The notes: generated from the letters alone by a model not told the origin. A stretch of 64,000 bases of DNA from Lacibacter sp. H407 (GCF_037892605.1 NZ_JBBKTU010000001.1:2108001-2172000), one strand, 5' to 3'. Shown: positions 11,301-18,632, numbered from the stretch's first letter. Translations and numbers: made by a program.

Positions 11301-11436
11301 CGGTCAATCCTTTTTTTGTAACAAGATCATCTACCTTTTTCCAGGCAGCTGTATAGTTGAACTTATTTTGAGCCTGTAACATGCTTGTGAATGAAAGTAG
11401 AAAAAGGTTAACAAGTAAAATACGTTTCAGCAACAT
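5386..11436 (-). CDS. Alpha-2-macroglobulin family protein (MG2, thioester domain)
   Basis: A 2016-residue exported protein, the largest gene here. Signal peptide residues 1-22 (ends SMLQAQ). The N-terminal 400 residues are helical, TPR-like. Then macroglobulin domains follow, including an MG2-type segment (FTDRSIYRPGQTLYFKG, about 600) and an alpha-2-macroglobulin core (FFFPDLKTDAEGNITFSF). The thioester motif is present as CAEQ at 1471-1474, followed by the alpha-helical toroid. In this family the thioester covalently traps attacking proteases, so the likely role is envelope defence. An NEVVVTG string at 1207-1213 resembles the TonB-receptor plug signature. It stands alone between two noncoding gaps; the M14 peptidase gene downstream has its own terminator. 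The function is inferred from the family. Confidence 0.88.
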   Translation of the reverse strand: MLLKRILLVNLFLLSFTSMLQAQNKFNYTAAWKKVDDLVTKKGLTESALKDVQLIYTAAKKEKNNGQLLKALLFRLSLQQMKEEDADIKTINDIEKEISTAAEPLKSVLTNYAAEAYWQYFQNNRWKFYDRTNTVGYKKDDVSTWTIDDLHKKISSYYLASLQNKKILQQTRLDAYEPVINKGNARHLRPTLYDLLAHRAIDYFQNDERSITKPAEAFELNMAAAYDPAADFVTRKFPTSDSMSLTQKALLLYQELIRFHLTDKKADALMDVDLLRLQFVHRYSTHENKTALYRMSLNHLLHQYNQQPIVSQAAFLLARDYADYAATYDFKKHKTNDSLNPRYYYQKAIAICKQVIAQTTLTEGRANCNNLLQEIESKSISVTSEKVNIPNKPFRSLLQYRNTPKAWFRIIKIDPKAWTDMENQRWEDAYWKKLTALQPATSFAYNLPATDDLQTHSTEIKVNSLPVGSYLLLVSADEKFTLSKNVLAVQFFHVSNIAWMNNGNAFFVVNRESGQPLPKANITLWEQSYNYDQRKNVAVKADSYSTDANGFFRITKAPDKNAYNRTIEVTYQNDQLHLDDRAYAYVYRGEKEPIDETKTRRTFFFTDRSIYRPGQTLYFKGIVTAKDAATGKPKTVVGLKTTITLYDANHQKVDSINVSSSEYGSYSGTFVLPVGRMTGTYYLQESATGGSVYVSVEEYKRPKFFVEYQPIKQSFRVNDQIVVTGNAKAYAGNNVDGAKVKYRVVRQPRLLYPWLSWKWGWPVMQEQEITHGEITSKADGSFEISFTAIPDKQVRKELEPVFDYRIISDVTDLNGETRTGETTITVGYTSLQLQISLPKGELQTTTQFNSINLLTQNMMGEFVKSSVTVRMYQLNAPDRLIRDRYWEQPDQFIMNEKEYRADFPNDEYNNETEKESWEKGKLVYEKKDSSGSNGQWGIDNKQLQPGWYIIEASTTDKDGKEVKNQTYVQLTDEKTNRLSSPEYVWQLPSAVTAEPGTKATIGFGSSASDVYVVQIDPNTENKNPVYHQLTNEQKQFNVPVSEEQRGGFGFAYSFVKHNRFYSFTRYVGVPWTNKELKISYETFRDKTLPGSEEQWKIKISGYKGDKVAAELLASMYDASLDQFKAHQLSKPDLFPVNYLQSNWNGGGFTTINTWEKRWEKESLISFEKEYDELNSFDIEYDNPRHMKMKTEAVALAAPAPMQDDALNEVVVTGVADSTSMTKEEEKKSVTESGDIQVRKNFNETAFFFPDLKTDAEGNITFSFTMPESLTKWKAQLLAHTKDLSLGLSEQSIITQKDLMVQPFAPRFLREGDRFEFTAKISNLTDKEITGTSNLELLNTSTMQSVDGWFQNTFSVQHFTVGANQSTVVKFRTEVPYNFNEALTYRITAKADNKTDGEEATLPVLTNRMLVTESLPLNMRGDGTKNFTFSKLLNSEQSESLTHHRFTIEFTSNPVWYAVQALPYLMEYPYDCAEQTWNRFYANALASHITNKLPRIKQVMEHWKLKDTAALMSNLQKNEELKAALLQETPWVLQAKNEEQQKKNIALLFDMVKMNSELSKTLAQLQQMQSSNGGFVWFKGGPDDRYITQYIVTGIGHLKKLNALPAEQEKAINQIVTKALTYLDKKLKEDYDQLLKYKTPLKNQNISSIQIQYLYMRSFFPETVQTKGTEVAYKYYYGQSQQFWIKQSRYMQGMIALALHRSSDVKTATAIVKSLKENALTSEEMGMYWKEFNAGYYWYQAPVQSQALMIEVFNDISKDQQTVADLKTWLLKQKQTQNWRTTIATAEACYALLLQGGSWIAAEPVVEIKAGNQLFSTSTEKTEAGTGYFKRSIDGNFVQPSFGNINVSVSKSNGQQSWGAAYWQYFENLDKITSAETPLKLQKKYFVERNTANGPVLTPVNEGDELKVGDKIKVRIELRVDRSMEYVHMKDMRPSCMEPVNVISQYKWQGGLGYYETTKDASTNFFFSWLNKGTYVFEYPLFITHAGNYSSGITSIQCMYAPEFTSHSEGVRVKVNE

Positions 11437-11514
11437 GTGCGTTTCATTTTATGTAAGGTAAAAAATTACTGTGATGCTTTGATGCAAAGAAACAGGTTAT
11501 TGCATAAAGAAGTG

Positions 11515-11584
11515 TCAGGACGTCGAAGACGTCAGACATTTTAACGTACACCAATCAAGGTATCTGACGTCTGCGATGTCCCGA
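11515..11584. repeat. Imperfect inverted repeat with GACGTC/GTCAGA core
   Basis: The arms at about 11515-11538 and 11561-11584 are imperfect reverse complements; a 10-bp core (AGACGTCAGA at 11527-11536 and its complement at 11563-11572) is exact. There is no T tract. It lies between divergent genes, so a terminator role is unlikely; it resembles a dispersed palindromic element. A shorter hairpin with the same CGTCAGAC core lies at 37341-37362. Confidence 0.6.
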
Positions 11585-11678
11585 TACCAAAAATCCTTTA
11601 ACGAATCTTTATCAGCTTTTTTATTGCCGTGGCATTTTGTTTGGCATCTATCAGTTAAATAAAACAAAGGAGGTTTCT

Positions 11679-12434
11679 ATGAAGAAAATTTTTACCCTCA
11701 TTTCTCTTCTCTTTTTAAGTGCTGCAACATTTGCCAACCTCAACGAAGCAAGGTTGAGTATTTCCAGCATGAGCAACACACCCATCCGGGTACTGATCGA
11801 TGGACGTCAGGTACAACAGGCCAACAAAGAGTACCGTATCAGCAATCTCAGCCCGGGTAATCACCGCATCCAGATCTACAGGATCAATCAAAAGCAAGGA
11901 CGAGGTGTATTCAGAAACAACCGTGATGAAATGATCTACAACGGCAATGTGAATCTCCGCAGGGGAACACATACCGATATTGTGATCAACCGTTTCGGTA
12001 AAGTATTTACAGATGAGCAACGCATGGATAATCGTTATGATGATACCTGGAGCGACAATGACTGGAACAACGATCGTAACAATGATAACTGGAACAGGGA
12101 CAATGATAATTGGAATCGTGACAACAACAACAGTTGGGGACAACCGATGAACTATGAACGTTTTCAACAGCTGAAACAATCTATTGAACGTGAAAGCTTC
12201 GATAAAAACAAAATGGATCTGCTGCGGTCAATATTGCCCAACAACCGTGTTACAGCACAACAGGTGCGTGAACTGGCTTATCTCATCAGCTTTGAAAATG
12301 CAAGATTAGAGTTGGCAAAGTTCGCTTACAGATATACTTCCGACAGAGGCAACTATTTTGTAGTGAACGACGTCTTTAACTTCGGAAGCAGCAAAACAGA
12401 ACTTACACGATATATTTCTACGTACAGAGATTAA
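11679..12434 (+). CDS. Exported DUF4476 domain protein with Asn/Asp-rich linker
   Basis: A 251-residue secreted protein. I chose the ATG at 11679 because it follows AAAGGAGG, one of the few good Shine-Dalgarno sequences in the window, and opens a clean signal peptide (MKKIFTLISLLFLSAATFA). Residues about 20-110 form a beta-rich domain with repeated Arg/Ile. A low-complexity linker follows (repeats of DNWNRDN, about residues 125-155), encoded by imperfect short DNA repeats. Residues about 157-251 match DUF4476 (a helical domain: MNYERFQQLKQSIE...AQQVRELAYLISFENARLELAKFAY). The function of DUF4476 is unknown. A paralogous domain is encoded at 57469-58761. Confidence 0.82.
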   Translation: MKKIFTLISLLFLSAATFANLNEARLSISSMSNTPIRVLIDGRQVQQANKEYRISNLSPGNHRIQIYRINQKQGRGVFRNNRDEMIYNGNVNLRRGTHTDIVINRFGKVFTDEQRMDNRYDDTWSDNDWNNDRNNDNWNRDNDNWNRDNNNSWGQPMNYERFQQLKQSIERESFDKNKMDLLRSILPNNRVTAQQVRELAYLISFENARLELAKFAYRYTSDRGNYFVVNDVFNFGSSKTELTRYISTYRD

Positions 12435-12473
12435 CCCTGTTGAAACTTACTAAGCAGAAGCATCTATTACAAG

Positions 12474-12498
12474 AATCCCCTGGCAATTCCGGGGGATT
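12474..12498. terminator. Intrinsic terminator between convergent genes
   Basis: AATCCCC at 12474-12480 pairs with GGGGATT at 12492-12498, and T-rich sequence follows on the plus strand. It separates the DUF4476 gene from the convergent membrane-protein gene. Confidence 0.6.
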
Positions 12499-12504
12499 TC
12501 TTAT

Positions 12505-13014
12505 TTAATAGTTGAATGAAAAAGTTGCTGCTATGAGAATAAGCAGCAGAAGCAAACCTCCACCAAAAATAATACCCAGAATAGCCGGAATATTGTGAGT
12601 GCCTTTTTTATCGGCAAGTTTTTTTCTTTTTAAAAGACTGATGATTCCTGTTATGGTTGCAGTGACCATGAGGGCCAATGCAAGAATAAATAGTACCTGA
12701 ACGATCGCATAATTTCCGATAGCCCACAAAAGGATTAGTATAAGAGGTGCCGCTATGCTTGCTACCAGCGACATGATGCCAAGTTTGTTAACCAAACGTT
12801 TTGCTTTGTCGTCATCTGCTGCTTTCCTGATTTTACGGTCTAGTATTTTTTTAAGAAGAACCTCTTTGAATGTCGGTTTTTTTAATTGTGGCTGTTTAAT
12901 CATGCCATTCACAGGCTCAGTTACAATTAAAGAAGACGAGTAGCAGAAAGTTTGTGCTTGGGTTGCTGAATGAAGCAGAAGAGTACATGTAAGAATGAGC
13001 AGGAGCCGTGGCAT
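12505..13014 (-). CDS. Small membrane protein of unknown function
   Basis: A 169-residue protein if it starts at the ATG at 13014, which opens a signal peptide (MPRLLLILTCTLLLHSATQAQ); an upstream start at 13059 would add 15 residues and spoil the signal. After a soluble stretch rich in Lys (about 25-65) come three hydrophobic helices: about 70-92 (SLVASIAAPLILILLWAIG), 94-120 (VQVLFILALALMVTATITGI) and 143-165 (ILGIIFGGGLLLLLILIAA). The arrangement is like the DUF4190-type small membrane proteins of Bacteroidota, but I do not recognise the family firmly. The methyltransferase gene lies upstream on the same strand, 55 bases from this start. Confidence 0.65.
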   Translation of the reverse strand: MPRLLLILTCTLLLHSATQAQTFCYSSSLIVTEPVNGMIKQPQLKKPTFKEVLLKKILDRKIRKAADDDKAKRLVNKLGIMSLVASIAAPLILILLWAIGNYAIVQVLFILALALMVTATITGIISLLKRKKLADKKGTHNIPAILGIIFGGGLLLLLILIAATFSFNY

Positions 13015-13069
13015 TGAAATAGTTTTATAAAAGATAGAAATTATTTTTGCCAAATTCAAGCCTTTGCAG

Positions 13070-13702
13070 CTAAGGTTTTTTGGTAAAGAGTAATGTCAGC
13101 AATCTTGGAAGATTATTAGAGTCAACATCATCAAAATATTCTGTAAGTGTAATTAATTCGAAACCTGTTGTTTTTGCGGCATTTATAAAATCGCTAATGT
13201 GATGATTAAAGCAGGTTACAACCTGTGTTCCATTGGCTGTTTCAAATCTTGCTTTACTGCCGTTGTATTGTTTGAAAGGGTGCAATTCGCTGATGTAGAG
13301 ATAACCGCCGGATTTCAACACAGCAGCAACTTTTGCAAACACCGGTTGCAGTTCTTCGATATGCTCTAAAATCAAACTAAAGCCAACCAGATCGTAGGCT
13401 TTGGTGGCGAATGTCCATGGCTGCATAATATCAGCCTGTACGAAGCTGACATTAGATCCGGTAATCTTCTCTTTTGCTTTGCTCAGCATTTCTTCACTCA
13501 AATCAACAGCCGTAACAGTTGCTGCTTTTTCTAAAAGCCATACCGTATTCTTGCCGGTGCCGCAACCAATTTCCAAACAATGTGCAAATGTGAGCGGTGC
13601 TAACGTCTCCCGCAATGATTTTGCTTCCAGATCACGTGTTTTATTTTCGTTACTGTCGTATTGTTGCGCCCAACTGTTGTAGGCTTGTTGTACTTCGTTC
13701 AT
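13070..13702 (-). CDS. Class I SAM-dependent methyltransferase
   Basis: A 210-residue cytoplasmic enzyme of the Methyltransf_11/25 type. Motif I, LEIGCGTG, is at residues 43-50, followed by an acidic end of strand 2 (VTAVDLSEEML) and motif II/III region (VSFVQADIMQPW). The later ISELHPFKQYNGSKARFE stretch is typical of small-molecule methyltransferases related to UbiE/biotin-type enzymes. The substrate cannot be deduced. It is followed on the same strand by the membrane protein gene and preceded, nine bases away, by the pentapeptide gene. Confidence 0.82.
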   Translation of the reverse strand: MNEVQQAYNSWAQQYDSNENKTRDLEAKSLRETLAPLTFAHCLEIGCGTGKNTVWLLEKAATVTAVDLSEEMLSKAKEKITGSNVSFVQADIMQPWTFATKAYDLVGFSLILEHIEELQPVFAKVAAVLKSGGYLYISELHPFKQYNGSKARFETANGTQVVTCFNHHISDFINAAKTTGFELITLTEYFDDVDSNNLPRLLTLLFTKKP

Positions 13703-13711
13703 ATAAATGAT

Positions 13712-14284
13712 TTATGAAACTGTAAGATCATACTTGTGTAACAGGCCGATCAATCCTGTCATTGAAAACTTTGCTTTTTTCAGTTTGTTTAGTTCTGGGT
13801 CGATAGAGAAATTAATGGCGGTTCGCAGATCGGCTTTTTCAAGATTGGTTTGGTCAAACATGGCTCCCAATAAATTACATTCATGAAAAACTGCACCTGA
13901 AAGATCAGCTTCTGTAAAATCAACTTCCTGTAAACTGCAATGGATAAATTGAAATGCTTTCAAATTCATTTTAAAAAATCCCGACAGGTTGAGCAGGCAA
14001 TGATCGAACTGTACCGTAAACAAAAAGCTGTTACAGTTTTCAAAATGCAATCCCAGTAATTTGCAATTCACAAATTTTGTTTCCTGGAAAGAAGTACCGT
14101 TGATATTTGCTGCGCTCAGGTTGCAGTTATCAAATACACAATCGATGAAGGTGATCTTTGAAAGATCGGTTTCTGCAAAATTGCAATTGGTAAAGTGGCA
14201 GTTCTCGTAATCACCAACGGGTAATTTTTTGATGGTATAATCAACGCCTTCAAACTGCTTGTCTTCTTCGTACGCTCTTTCCAT
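13712..14284 (-). CDS. Pentapeptide repeat protein
   Basis: A 190-residue protein built of pentapeptide repeats with a central Leu/Phe and Ala/Cys pattern (for example CHFTNCNFAETDLSKITF and ADLSGAVFHECNLLGAMF), which form a right-handed quadrilateral beta helix. It resembles the Qnr/McbG subgroup, whose members can protect DNA gyrase by mimicking DNA, because two repeat blocks are separated by a short linker, but the same shape occurs in many proteins of unknown role. It ends nine bases before the methyltransferase, so the two are probably co-transcribed. Confidence 0.8.
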   Translation of the reverse strand: MERAYEEDKQFEGVDYTIKKLPVGDYENCHFTNCNFAETDLSKITFIDCVFDNCNLSAANINGTSFQETKFVNCKLLGLHFENCNSFLFTVQFDHCLLNLSGFFKMNLKAFQFIHCSLQEVDFTEADLSGAVFHECNLLGAMFDQTNLEKADLRTAINFSIDPELNKLKKAKFSMTGLIGLLHKYDLTVS

Positions 14285-14353
14285 GAAACTAAAGTAATAA
14301 AAGTTTATCGTTCTCTTTTCAGGTCTGTCTCAGTGCTGTTACTACTAAAAAGA

Positions 14354-14372
14354 AGCCCCGCATTGCGGGGCT
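14354..14372 (-). terminator. Intrinsic terminator after sucD
   Basis: An 8-bp stem AGCCCCGC/GCGGGGCT with a 3-base loop is followed on the minus strand by a T-rich run. It separates sucD from the pentapeptide gene. Confidence 0.82.
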
Positions 14373-14429
14373 ATAAAATATACTTATGTGTCAGTTACCT
14401 TGCTGGTGAACAAACACATCTGCTTCCGA

Positions 14430-15302
14430 TTATTTCTTCAACACCGCCGCCATTGTTTTACCAATGTCAGCAGGACTTGCTACTACATGAATACCACACT
14501 CCGTCATGATCTGCATTTTTGCAGCAGCCGTATCTTCAGCACCACCAATGATTGCACCCGCATGTCCCATACGACGACCGGGAGGCGCTGTTTGTCCGGC
14601 AATAAAACCAACAACCGGTTTCTTTGCATTCTCTTTGTACCAACGTGCAGCTTCAGCTTCCATACCACCACCAATTTCACCGATCATTACAACTGCATCT
14701 GTATTCTCATCGTTCATAAATAATTCCAATGCTTCTTTGGTGGTAGTGCCAATGATAGGATCACCACCAATACCAACCGCAGTGCTCACGCCCAAGCCGG
14801 CTTTTGCAACCTGGTCAGCAGCTTCGTAAGTAAGCGTTCCGCTTTTTGATACAATACCAATACGGCCAGGGATAAATACAAAGCCCGGCATGATACCTAC
14901 TTTACATTCACCAGCTGTAATTACACCCGGACAGTTTGGCCCGATCAAACGTGTATTCGTTCCAACTAAATAGTTTTTTGCTTTCACCATGTCCTGCACG
15001 GGAATACCTTCCGTAATACAAACCACCAGTTCAATACCTGCATTCGCAGCTTCCATAATTGCATCAGCAGCAAATGCCGGTGGTACAAAAATGATACTCA
15101 CATTCGCACCTGCTTTTTGTACAGCTTCTTCTACTGTATTAAACACCGGACGATCGAGATGGGTTGTACCACCTTTTCCCGGTGTAACACCACCAACGAG
15201 GTTGGTACCGTATTCGATCATTTGTGTTGCATGGAACGTGCCTTCTGTTCCCGTAAAACCCTGCACAATTACTTTAGAATTTTTATTAACGAGGATGCTC
15301 AT
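14430..15302 (-). CDS. sucD: Succinyl-CoA ligase (ADP-forming) alpha subunit
   Basis: The alpha subunit of the TCA-cycle enzyme that converts succinyl-CoA to succinate with formation of ATP/GTP. The start at 15302 ([18 protein letters not shown]) gives 290 residues, the normal length; a frame extension to 15326 adds eight residues with no family match. CoA-binding Rossmann segment near the N-terminus ([11 protein letters not shown]), conserved GPNCPGVI, and the phospho-histidine H247 in [12 protein letters not shown]. The beta-subunit gene sucC is not in the window, so the subunits are encoded apart. A terminator follows. Confidence 0.95.
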   Translation of the reverse strand: MSILVNKNSKVIVQGFTGTEGTFHATQMIEYGTNLVGGVTPGKGGTTHLDRPVFNTVEEAVQKAGANVSIIFVPPAFAADAIMEAANAGIELVVCITEGIPVQDMVKAKNYLVGTNTRLIGPNCPGVITAGECKVGIMPGFVFIPGRIGIVSKSGTLTYEAADQVAKAGLGVSTAVGIGGDPIIGTTTKEALELFMNDENTDAVVMIGEIGGGMEAEAARWYKENAKKPVVGFIAGQTAPPGRRMGHAGAIIGGAEDTAAAKMQIMTECGIHVVASPADIGKTMAAVLKK

Positions 15303-15323
15303 GTGAAATACTTTAGTAGGCCG

Positions 15324-15331
15324 CAAAGATA
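15324..15331 (-). promoter_or_regulatory. Likely -7 promoter element for sucD
   Basis: Read on the minus strand this is TATCTTTG, matching the Bacteroidota -7 consensus TAnnTTTG, 21 bases upstream of the sucD start. No clear TTG -33 box is seen at the right distance, so confidence is moderate. Confidence 0.5.
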
Positions 15332-15379
15332 AGGGATGATGCTTTAGGATTTTGGAATTAAACCGTAAGATTTGGGGCT

Positions 15380-15610
15380 TTTAACGGCAGTACAAAAACG
15401 AACAATTGTTCCGGCTTTTCGCTATACCTCCGCTTCGCTGCGGTGCCGCTTCAATCCGGCAGCCCGTCAGCATTAGATTAGATAGATCAGCGATTTCTGT
15501 TACATCTTCGAAGTTTTAAAATCCCTAAGGGATGGTAGCATAAATGTGGTACAAAAAAATCTAAACCCCGAAAGGTTGGAATAAAAACTCATTTTATGCT
15601 GAAGCTTTTT
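15380..15610. repeat. Gene-free stretch with several short palindromes
   Basis: The 331-base gap 15303-15633 holds no convincing gene. It contains a run of small hairpins: CCGC-TTCGCT-GCGG at about 15430, ATCCCTAAGGGAT at about 15521, and CCCCGAAAGG at about 15567. Such short GC-rich palindromes in AT-rich gaps resemble dispersed REP-like elements. Confidence 0.4.
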
Positions 15611-15633
15611 TGCCTTCCTGTCATCCGGTAATT

Positions 15634-16038
15634 TCAGTCGAGATACTTCAAAAAGAGAATTGTAAATCCGTATGAAATAGTTGGGGCAAGTGTTGTTTGT
15701 CCAACACTATAACTGCCATTGGCAATAGAATCGGTTCTGATTACTGAGCTGATTGTTCCAACAGGATGTTGAACAGCGTAGTCAAGAAACAACACTGCAT
15801 CTGCACCAATCTTTTTTGCTTGCTTCACTGATTTGCGCTGCATGGTTTCTTCAAAGTTTCGATCAAAGCTGCCAGGCTTTACAAATCCCTTACCCATTAT
15901 TTTATAAGGTCGTTGAATATTCGTTTCAGTTACGAATACATCGGTTGCAGCAACCGGGTTTGTTTTTGCACCAACGTAACTGATCTTTGTTGCACAGGAG
16001 CTAAGAATTAAAAGAAGTATAGCGTATAGTTTTAGCAT
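15634..16038 (-). CDS. Small lipoprotein of unknown function
   Basis: A 134-residue lipoprotein. The ATG at 16038 is preferred over a TTG six bases upstream because it opens MLKLYAILLLILSSC, with the lipobox cysteine at residue 15. The mature part contains KIMGKGFVKPG, a helix (QAKKIGADAVLFLDYAV) and a hydrophobic C-terminal segment. The GADAV pattern is seen in many small envelope lipoproteins, but I cannot assign a family. It is flanked by noncoding DNA on both sides and appears to be a single-gene unit. Confidence 0.65.
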   Translation of the reverse strand: MLKLYAILLLILSSCATKISYVGAKTNPVAATDVFVTETNIQRPYKIMGKGFVKPGSFDRNFEETMQRKSVKQAKKIGADAVLFLDYAVQHPVGTISSVIRTDSIANGSYSVGQTTLAPTISYGFTILFLKYLD

Positions 16039-16178
16039 AAGCAAAGTGTTTCTTATATCACCTCATACTTTATGCCATTGGTTTATTTGGGAGTGTAAAT
16101 GCTTGTTAAAGTAACTTGATTGACTATTTGAAACGCTTGATCATTGAAAATCTACAATCGCATATCTGCAATCAAAAA

Positions 16179-17012
16179 TTATCTTGCCACCGACGTACTC
16201 TTATTCTTTCCTGTATAACCCCAGGTTACACTTCCCCAATAGCTTTGCCATTGAGCATGGGGATCATCGGTAAGGCGAATCATAGTAACACAGCTTACCA
16301 TCCATTCGCCGCTTGTAGTTACAGGAAAACTGATCTCACCTTTTTCATTACTCATCATCGAAATATCGGTTACAGTGCCTGGCAGTTTATGCCAGGTACG
16401 GATTTTGGTATTCTGCAAGGGCTCACCTTTGAATAAAATTTTTACAGTGAGCGTGTCGCCATCTTTTAATTGATAGGGATGGGAGAGGGGAATAATATCG
16501 ATCGGTAGATTGGTTTGCTTTTTATATACGGCTGTTTTTAAAGTTCCAACCTGCACAATGGTTTTTACAGAACGTTGGTATAACTCACGGCCCATGGAAT
16601 CCGTTTCGTTTTGTTGCTTACGGTAATCAATAGCTGATTGCAAACCATCTTCAGCCAAGTATGCATTGAATTTTTCTGCCTCCAGTTCAATAAACGAATT
16701 GATGTTGTTGAACGTAACCATGGCCGTTCCTTCTTCATGTATGGAAAATTGAAGTGAGTCGCCTTCGTCTTCCGTTAATGCATCGGACAGATCATCAACA
16801 ATATCGGCATAGTATAATTTGAGTTCATTCACTTTATCACGGTTGCCTTTCCAGTTGTCGCCTGTAAATGCTTCCCCAACTCTGAAGCGGATATTGATCT
16901 CTTCGGCCCGTGAAAAAATGTATTGCTGCGGCTCCAGCCAAAACTCATGTGCAAGTACGGGTGCAAGAAGAAGTAAAATAAGTAAATAAGTAAGCTTGTA
17001 TTTTAACTTCAT
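16179..17012 (-). CDS. DUF4198-type exported protein
   Basis: A 277-residue exported protein; the ATG at 17012 is chosen over an upstream TTG. Signal peptide about 1-20 (LTYLLILLLLAPVLA) followed at once by HEFWLEP, the hallmark N-terminus of DUF4198. The C-terminal half (DGDTLTVKILFKGEPLQNTKIRTWH) is an Ig-like beta domain, and the conserved end (HAQWQSYWGSVTWGYTG) supports the call. DUF4198 proteins are often linked to metal uptake, with the N-terminal His as a possible ligand, but the role here is unproven. It lies 53 bases downstream of the MlaF-like ATPase gene on the same strand. Confidence 0.75.
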   Translation of the reverse strand: MKLKYKLTYLLILLLLAPVLAHEFWLEPQQYIFSRAEEINIRFRVGEAFTGDNWKGNRDKVNELKLYYADIVDDLSDALTEDEGDSLQFSIHEEGTAMVTFNNINSFIELEAEKFNAYLAEDGLQSAIDYRKQQNETDSMGRELYQRSVKTIVQVGTLKTAVYKKQTNLPIDIIPLSHPYQLKDGDTLTVKILFKGEPLQNTKIRTWHKLPGTVTDISMMSNEKGEISFPVTTSGEWMVSCVTMIRLTDDPHAQWQSYWGSVTWGYTGKNKSTSVAR

Positions 17013-17065
17013 ATCATTCAATTAAAAAAGCTCTGTTATTTCTCTCCCGCAAGTGATTTGGCTGT

Positions 17066-17875
17066 TTACTTCAACAGTTTATCCATATCTCTGTCGTCGC
17101 TTATTTTTCCTTTGGCTTCGAGCATGCGCATGTCTTTGGCATCCTGTAAAAAGTCGGAAGCAAAAATGAATTGATTCAATTCTTCATTCTTGCTGAAGAT
17201 GATGTCTTTGTTGGTGCCTTCCCATTCTTTACGGCCCTTGTGCATGAAAATAATTTTATCGCCAATTTCCATAACACTGTTCATGTCGTGTGTATTCACC
17301 ACCGTCGTCATGCCATATTCAATAGTAATTTCTTTGATGAGTTTATCAATGACCAACGAGGTTTTGGGATCAAGACCGGAGTTCGGCTCATCACAAAACA
17401 AAAACTTAGGATTCAATACAATGGCACGTGCAATGCCTACACGCTTTTTCATACCACCACTGATCTCTGCCGGAAATTTATCATTGGCGCCTGTCAGGTT
17501 TACTCTTGCCAGCACTTCATTTACTTTTTCGTGCTTCTGCTTGAGATTGAGTTTGGTGAACATATCCAACGGAAACATTACGTTTTGTTCCACCGTCATT
17601 GAATCAAATAATGCTGATCCCTGGAATAACATGCCGATCTGTTGACGTAATTGCTTCCTGTCTTCTTCGTTCATGTTGGTGATACTTTCACCATCGTACA
17701 ACACTTCGCCACTGTCGGGTTCAAACAATCCAACAAGACATTTCATCAATACCGTTTTACCGCTGCCGCTGGCGCCAATGATCAAATTGCATTTGCCCGT
17801 TTCCAGCGAAGCTGATACGTCTTCAATTACTGTTTTGCCATCAAAGCCTTTGTGTATGTTTTTGATCTCTATCAT
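17066..17875 (-). CDS. ABC transporter ATP-binding protein, MlaF type
   Basis: A 269-residue ATPase. Walker A GASGSGKT at 34-41, Q-loop FQGSALFDSMTVEQNV about 84-99, ABC signature ISGGM at 138-142 and Walker B FLFCDE at 158-163. The FQGSALFDSMTV and ISGGMKKRVGIARA sequences are characteristic of MlaF/Ttg2A ATPases that move phospholipids or lipophilic compounds between the membranes. The permease gene ends four bases upstream, so they form one operon and one transporter. No MlaD-type substrate-binding protein gene is adjacent. Confidence 0.88.
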   Translation of the reverse strand: MIEIKNIHKGFDGKTVIEDVSASLETGKCNLIIGASGSGKTVLMKCLVGLFEPDSGEVLYDGESITNMNEEDRKQLRQQIGMLFQGSALFDSMTVEQNVMFPLDMFTKLNLKQKHEKVNEVLARVNLTGANDKFPAEISGGMKKRVGIARAIVLNPKFLFCDEPNSGLDPKTSLVIDKLIKEITIEYGMTTVVNTHDMNSVMEIGDKIIFMHKGRKEWEGTNKDIIFSKNEELNQFIFASDFLQDAKDMRMLEAKGKISDDRDMDKLLK

Positions 17876-17879
17876 GTTG

Positions 17880-18617
17880 TTATAATAGTAGAGCGGCCAA
17901 TGCGTAATCCGCCAATAAAATTAAAATACAACTTACAATTACTGATTTTGTACTGGCCCTTCCAATTTCCAATGAGCCACCTTGTACATGATAACCATAG
18001 TAAGCCGGGATACTGGAAATAATAAACGCATAAGTGTACGTTTTACTCAACGCAAAAAATACATTGTATGGAATAAAATCTTCCAGCAAACCATCGTTAT
18101 AAATTTCAGGAGGAAGTATGCCCGACATAGAGCCGGCCATTTTACCACCCCAGATACCTAACACAGCCGCCAGAATAACCAAACAGGGAACTACCAATAA
18201 GGCGGCAATAATTTTTGGCATAATGAGGTATGCTTTGGTATTGATGCCCATAATTTCCAACGCATCAATTTGTTCGCTGATGCGCATGTTGCCAAGCTCT
18301 GAAGCAATACGTGAACCAACAACACCTGCCAATACCACACAAATAAGCGTAGGTGCTAATTCAAGAATGATATTATCTCTTACAATTACTGCAATAACTG
18401 TTTTTGGAATTAATGGTGTGATGAGCTGATAGGCCGTTTGCACCGTTGTTACCGCTCCAAGAAATACAGAAATGATGACCACAATACCAACCGACCGGAT
18501 ACCGATCTCGTTGCATTGGTGCATGAGCTCTTTCCAGTACAGGCGCATATTTTCCGGTTTGGAAAACATGCCTTTGATCATTAAAAGGTAACGGCCGAAG
18601 TGTGTAAAAAAATCCAT
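17880..18617 (-). CDS. MlaE-type ABC transporter permease
   Basis: A 245-residue inner-membrane protein of the MlaE (DUF140) family, with about five or six hydrophobic helices (for example SVGIVVIISVFLGAVTTVQ, LIMPKIIAALLVVPCLVIL and the C-terminal SVIVSCILILLADYALAALLL). Conserved family elements include the central ELAPTLICVVLAGVVGSRIASELGNM region and the EQIDALEIMGI segment. Partner of the adjacent MlaF-like ATPase. Its start lies 15 bases from a 12-copy 7-bp tandem repeat, so its leader and promoter region is unusual. Confidence 0.88.
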   Translation of the reverse strand: MDFFTHFGRYLLMIKGMFSKPENMRLYWKELMHQCNEIGIRSVGIVVIISVFLGAVTTVQTAYQLITPLIPKTVIAVIVRDNIILELAPTLICVVLAGVVGSRIASELGNMRISEQIDALEIMGINTKAYLIMPKIIAALLVVPCLVILAAVLGIWGGKMAGSMSGILPPEIYNDGLLEDFIPYNVFFALSKTYTYAFIISSIPAYYGYHVQGGSLEIGRASTKSVIVSCILILLADYALAALLL

Positions 18618-18632
18618 AGCGTGATATCAATG

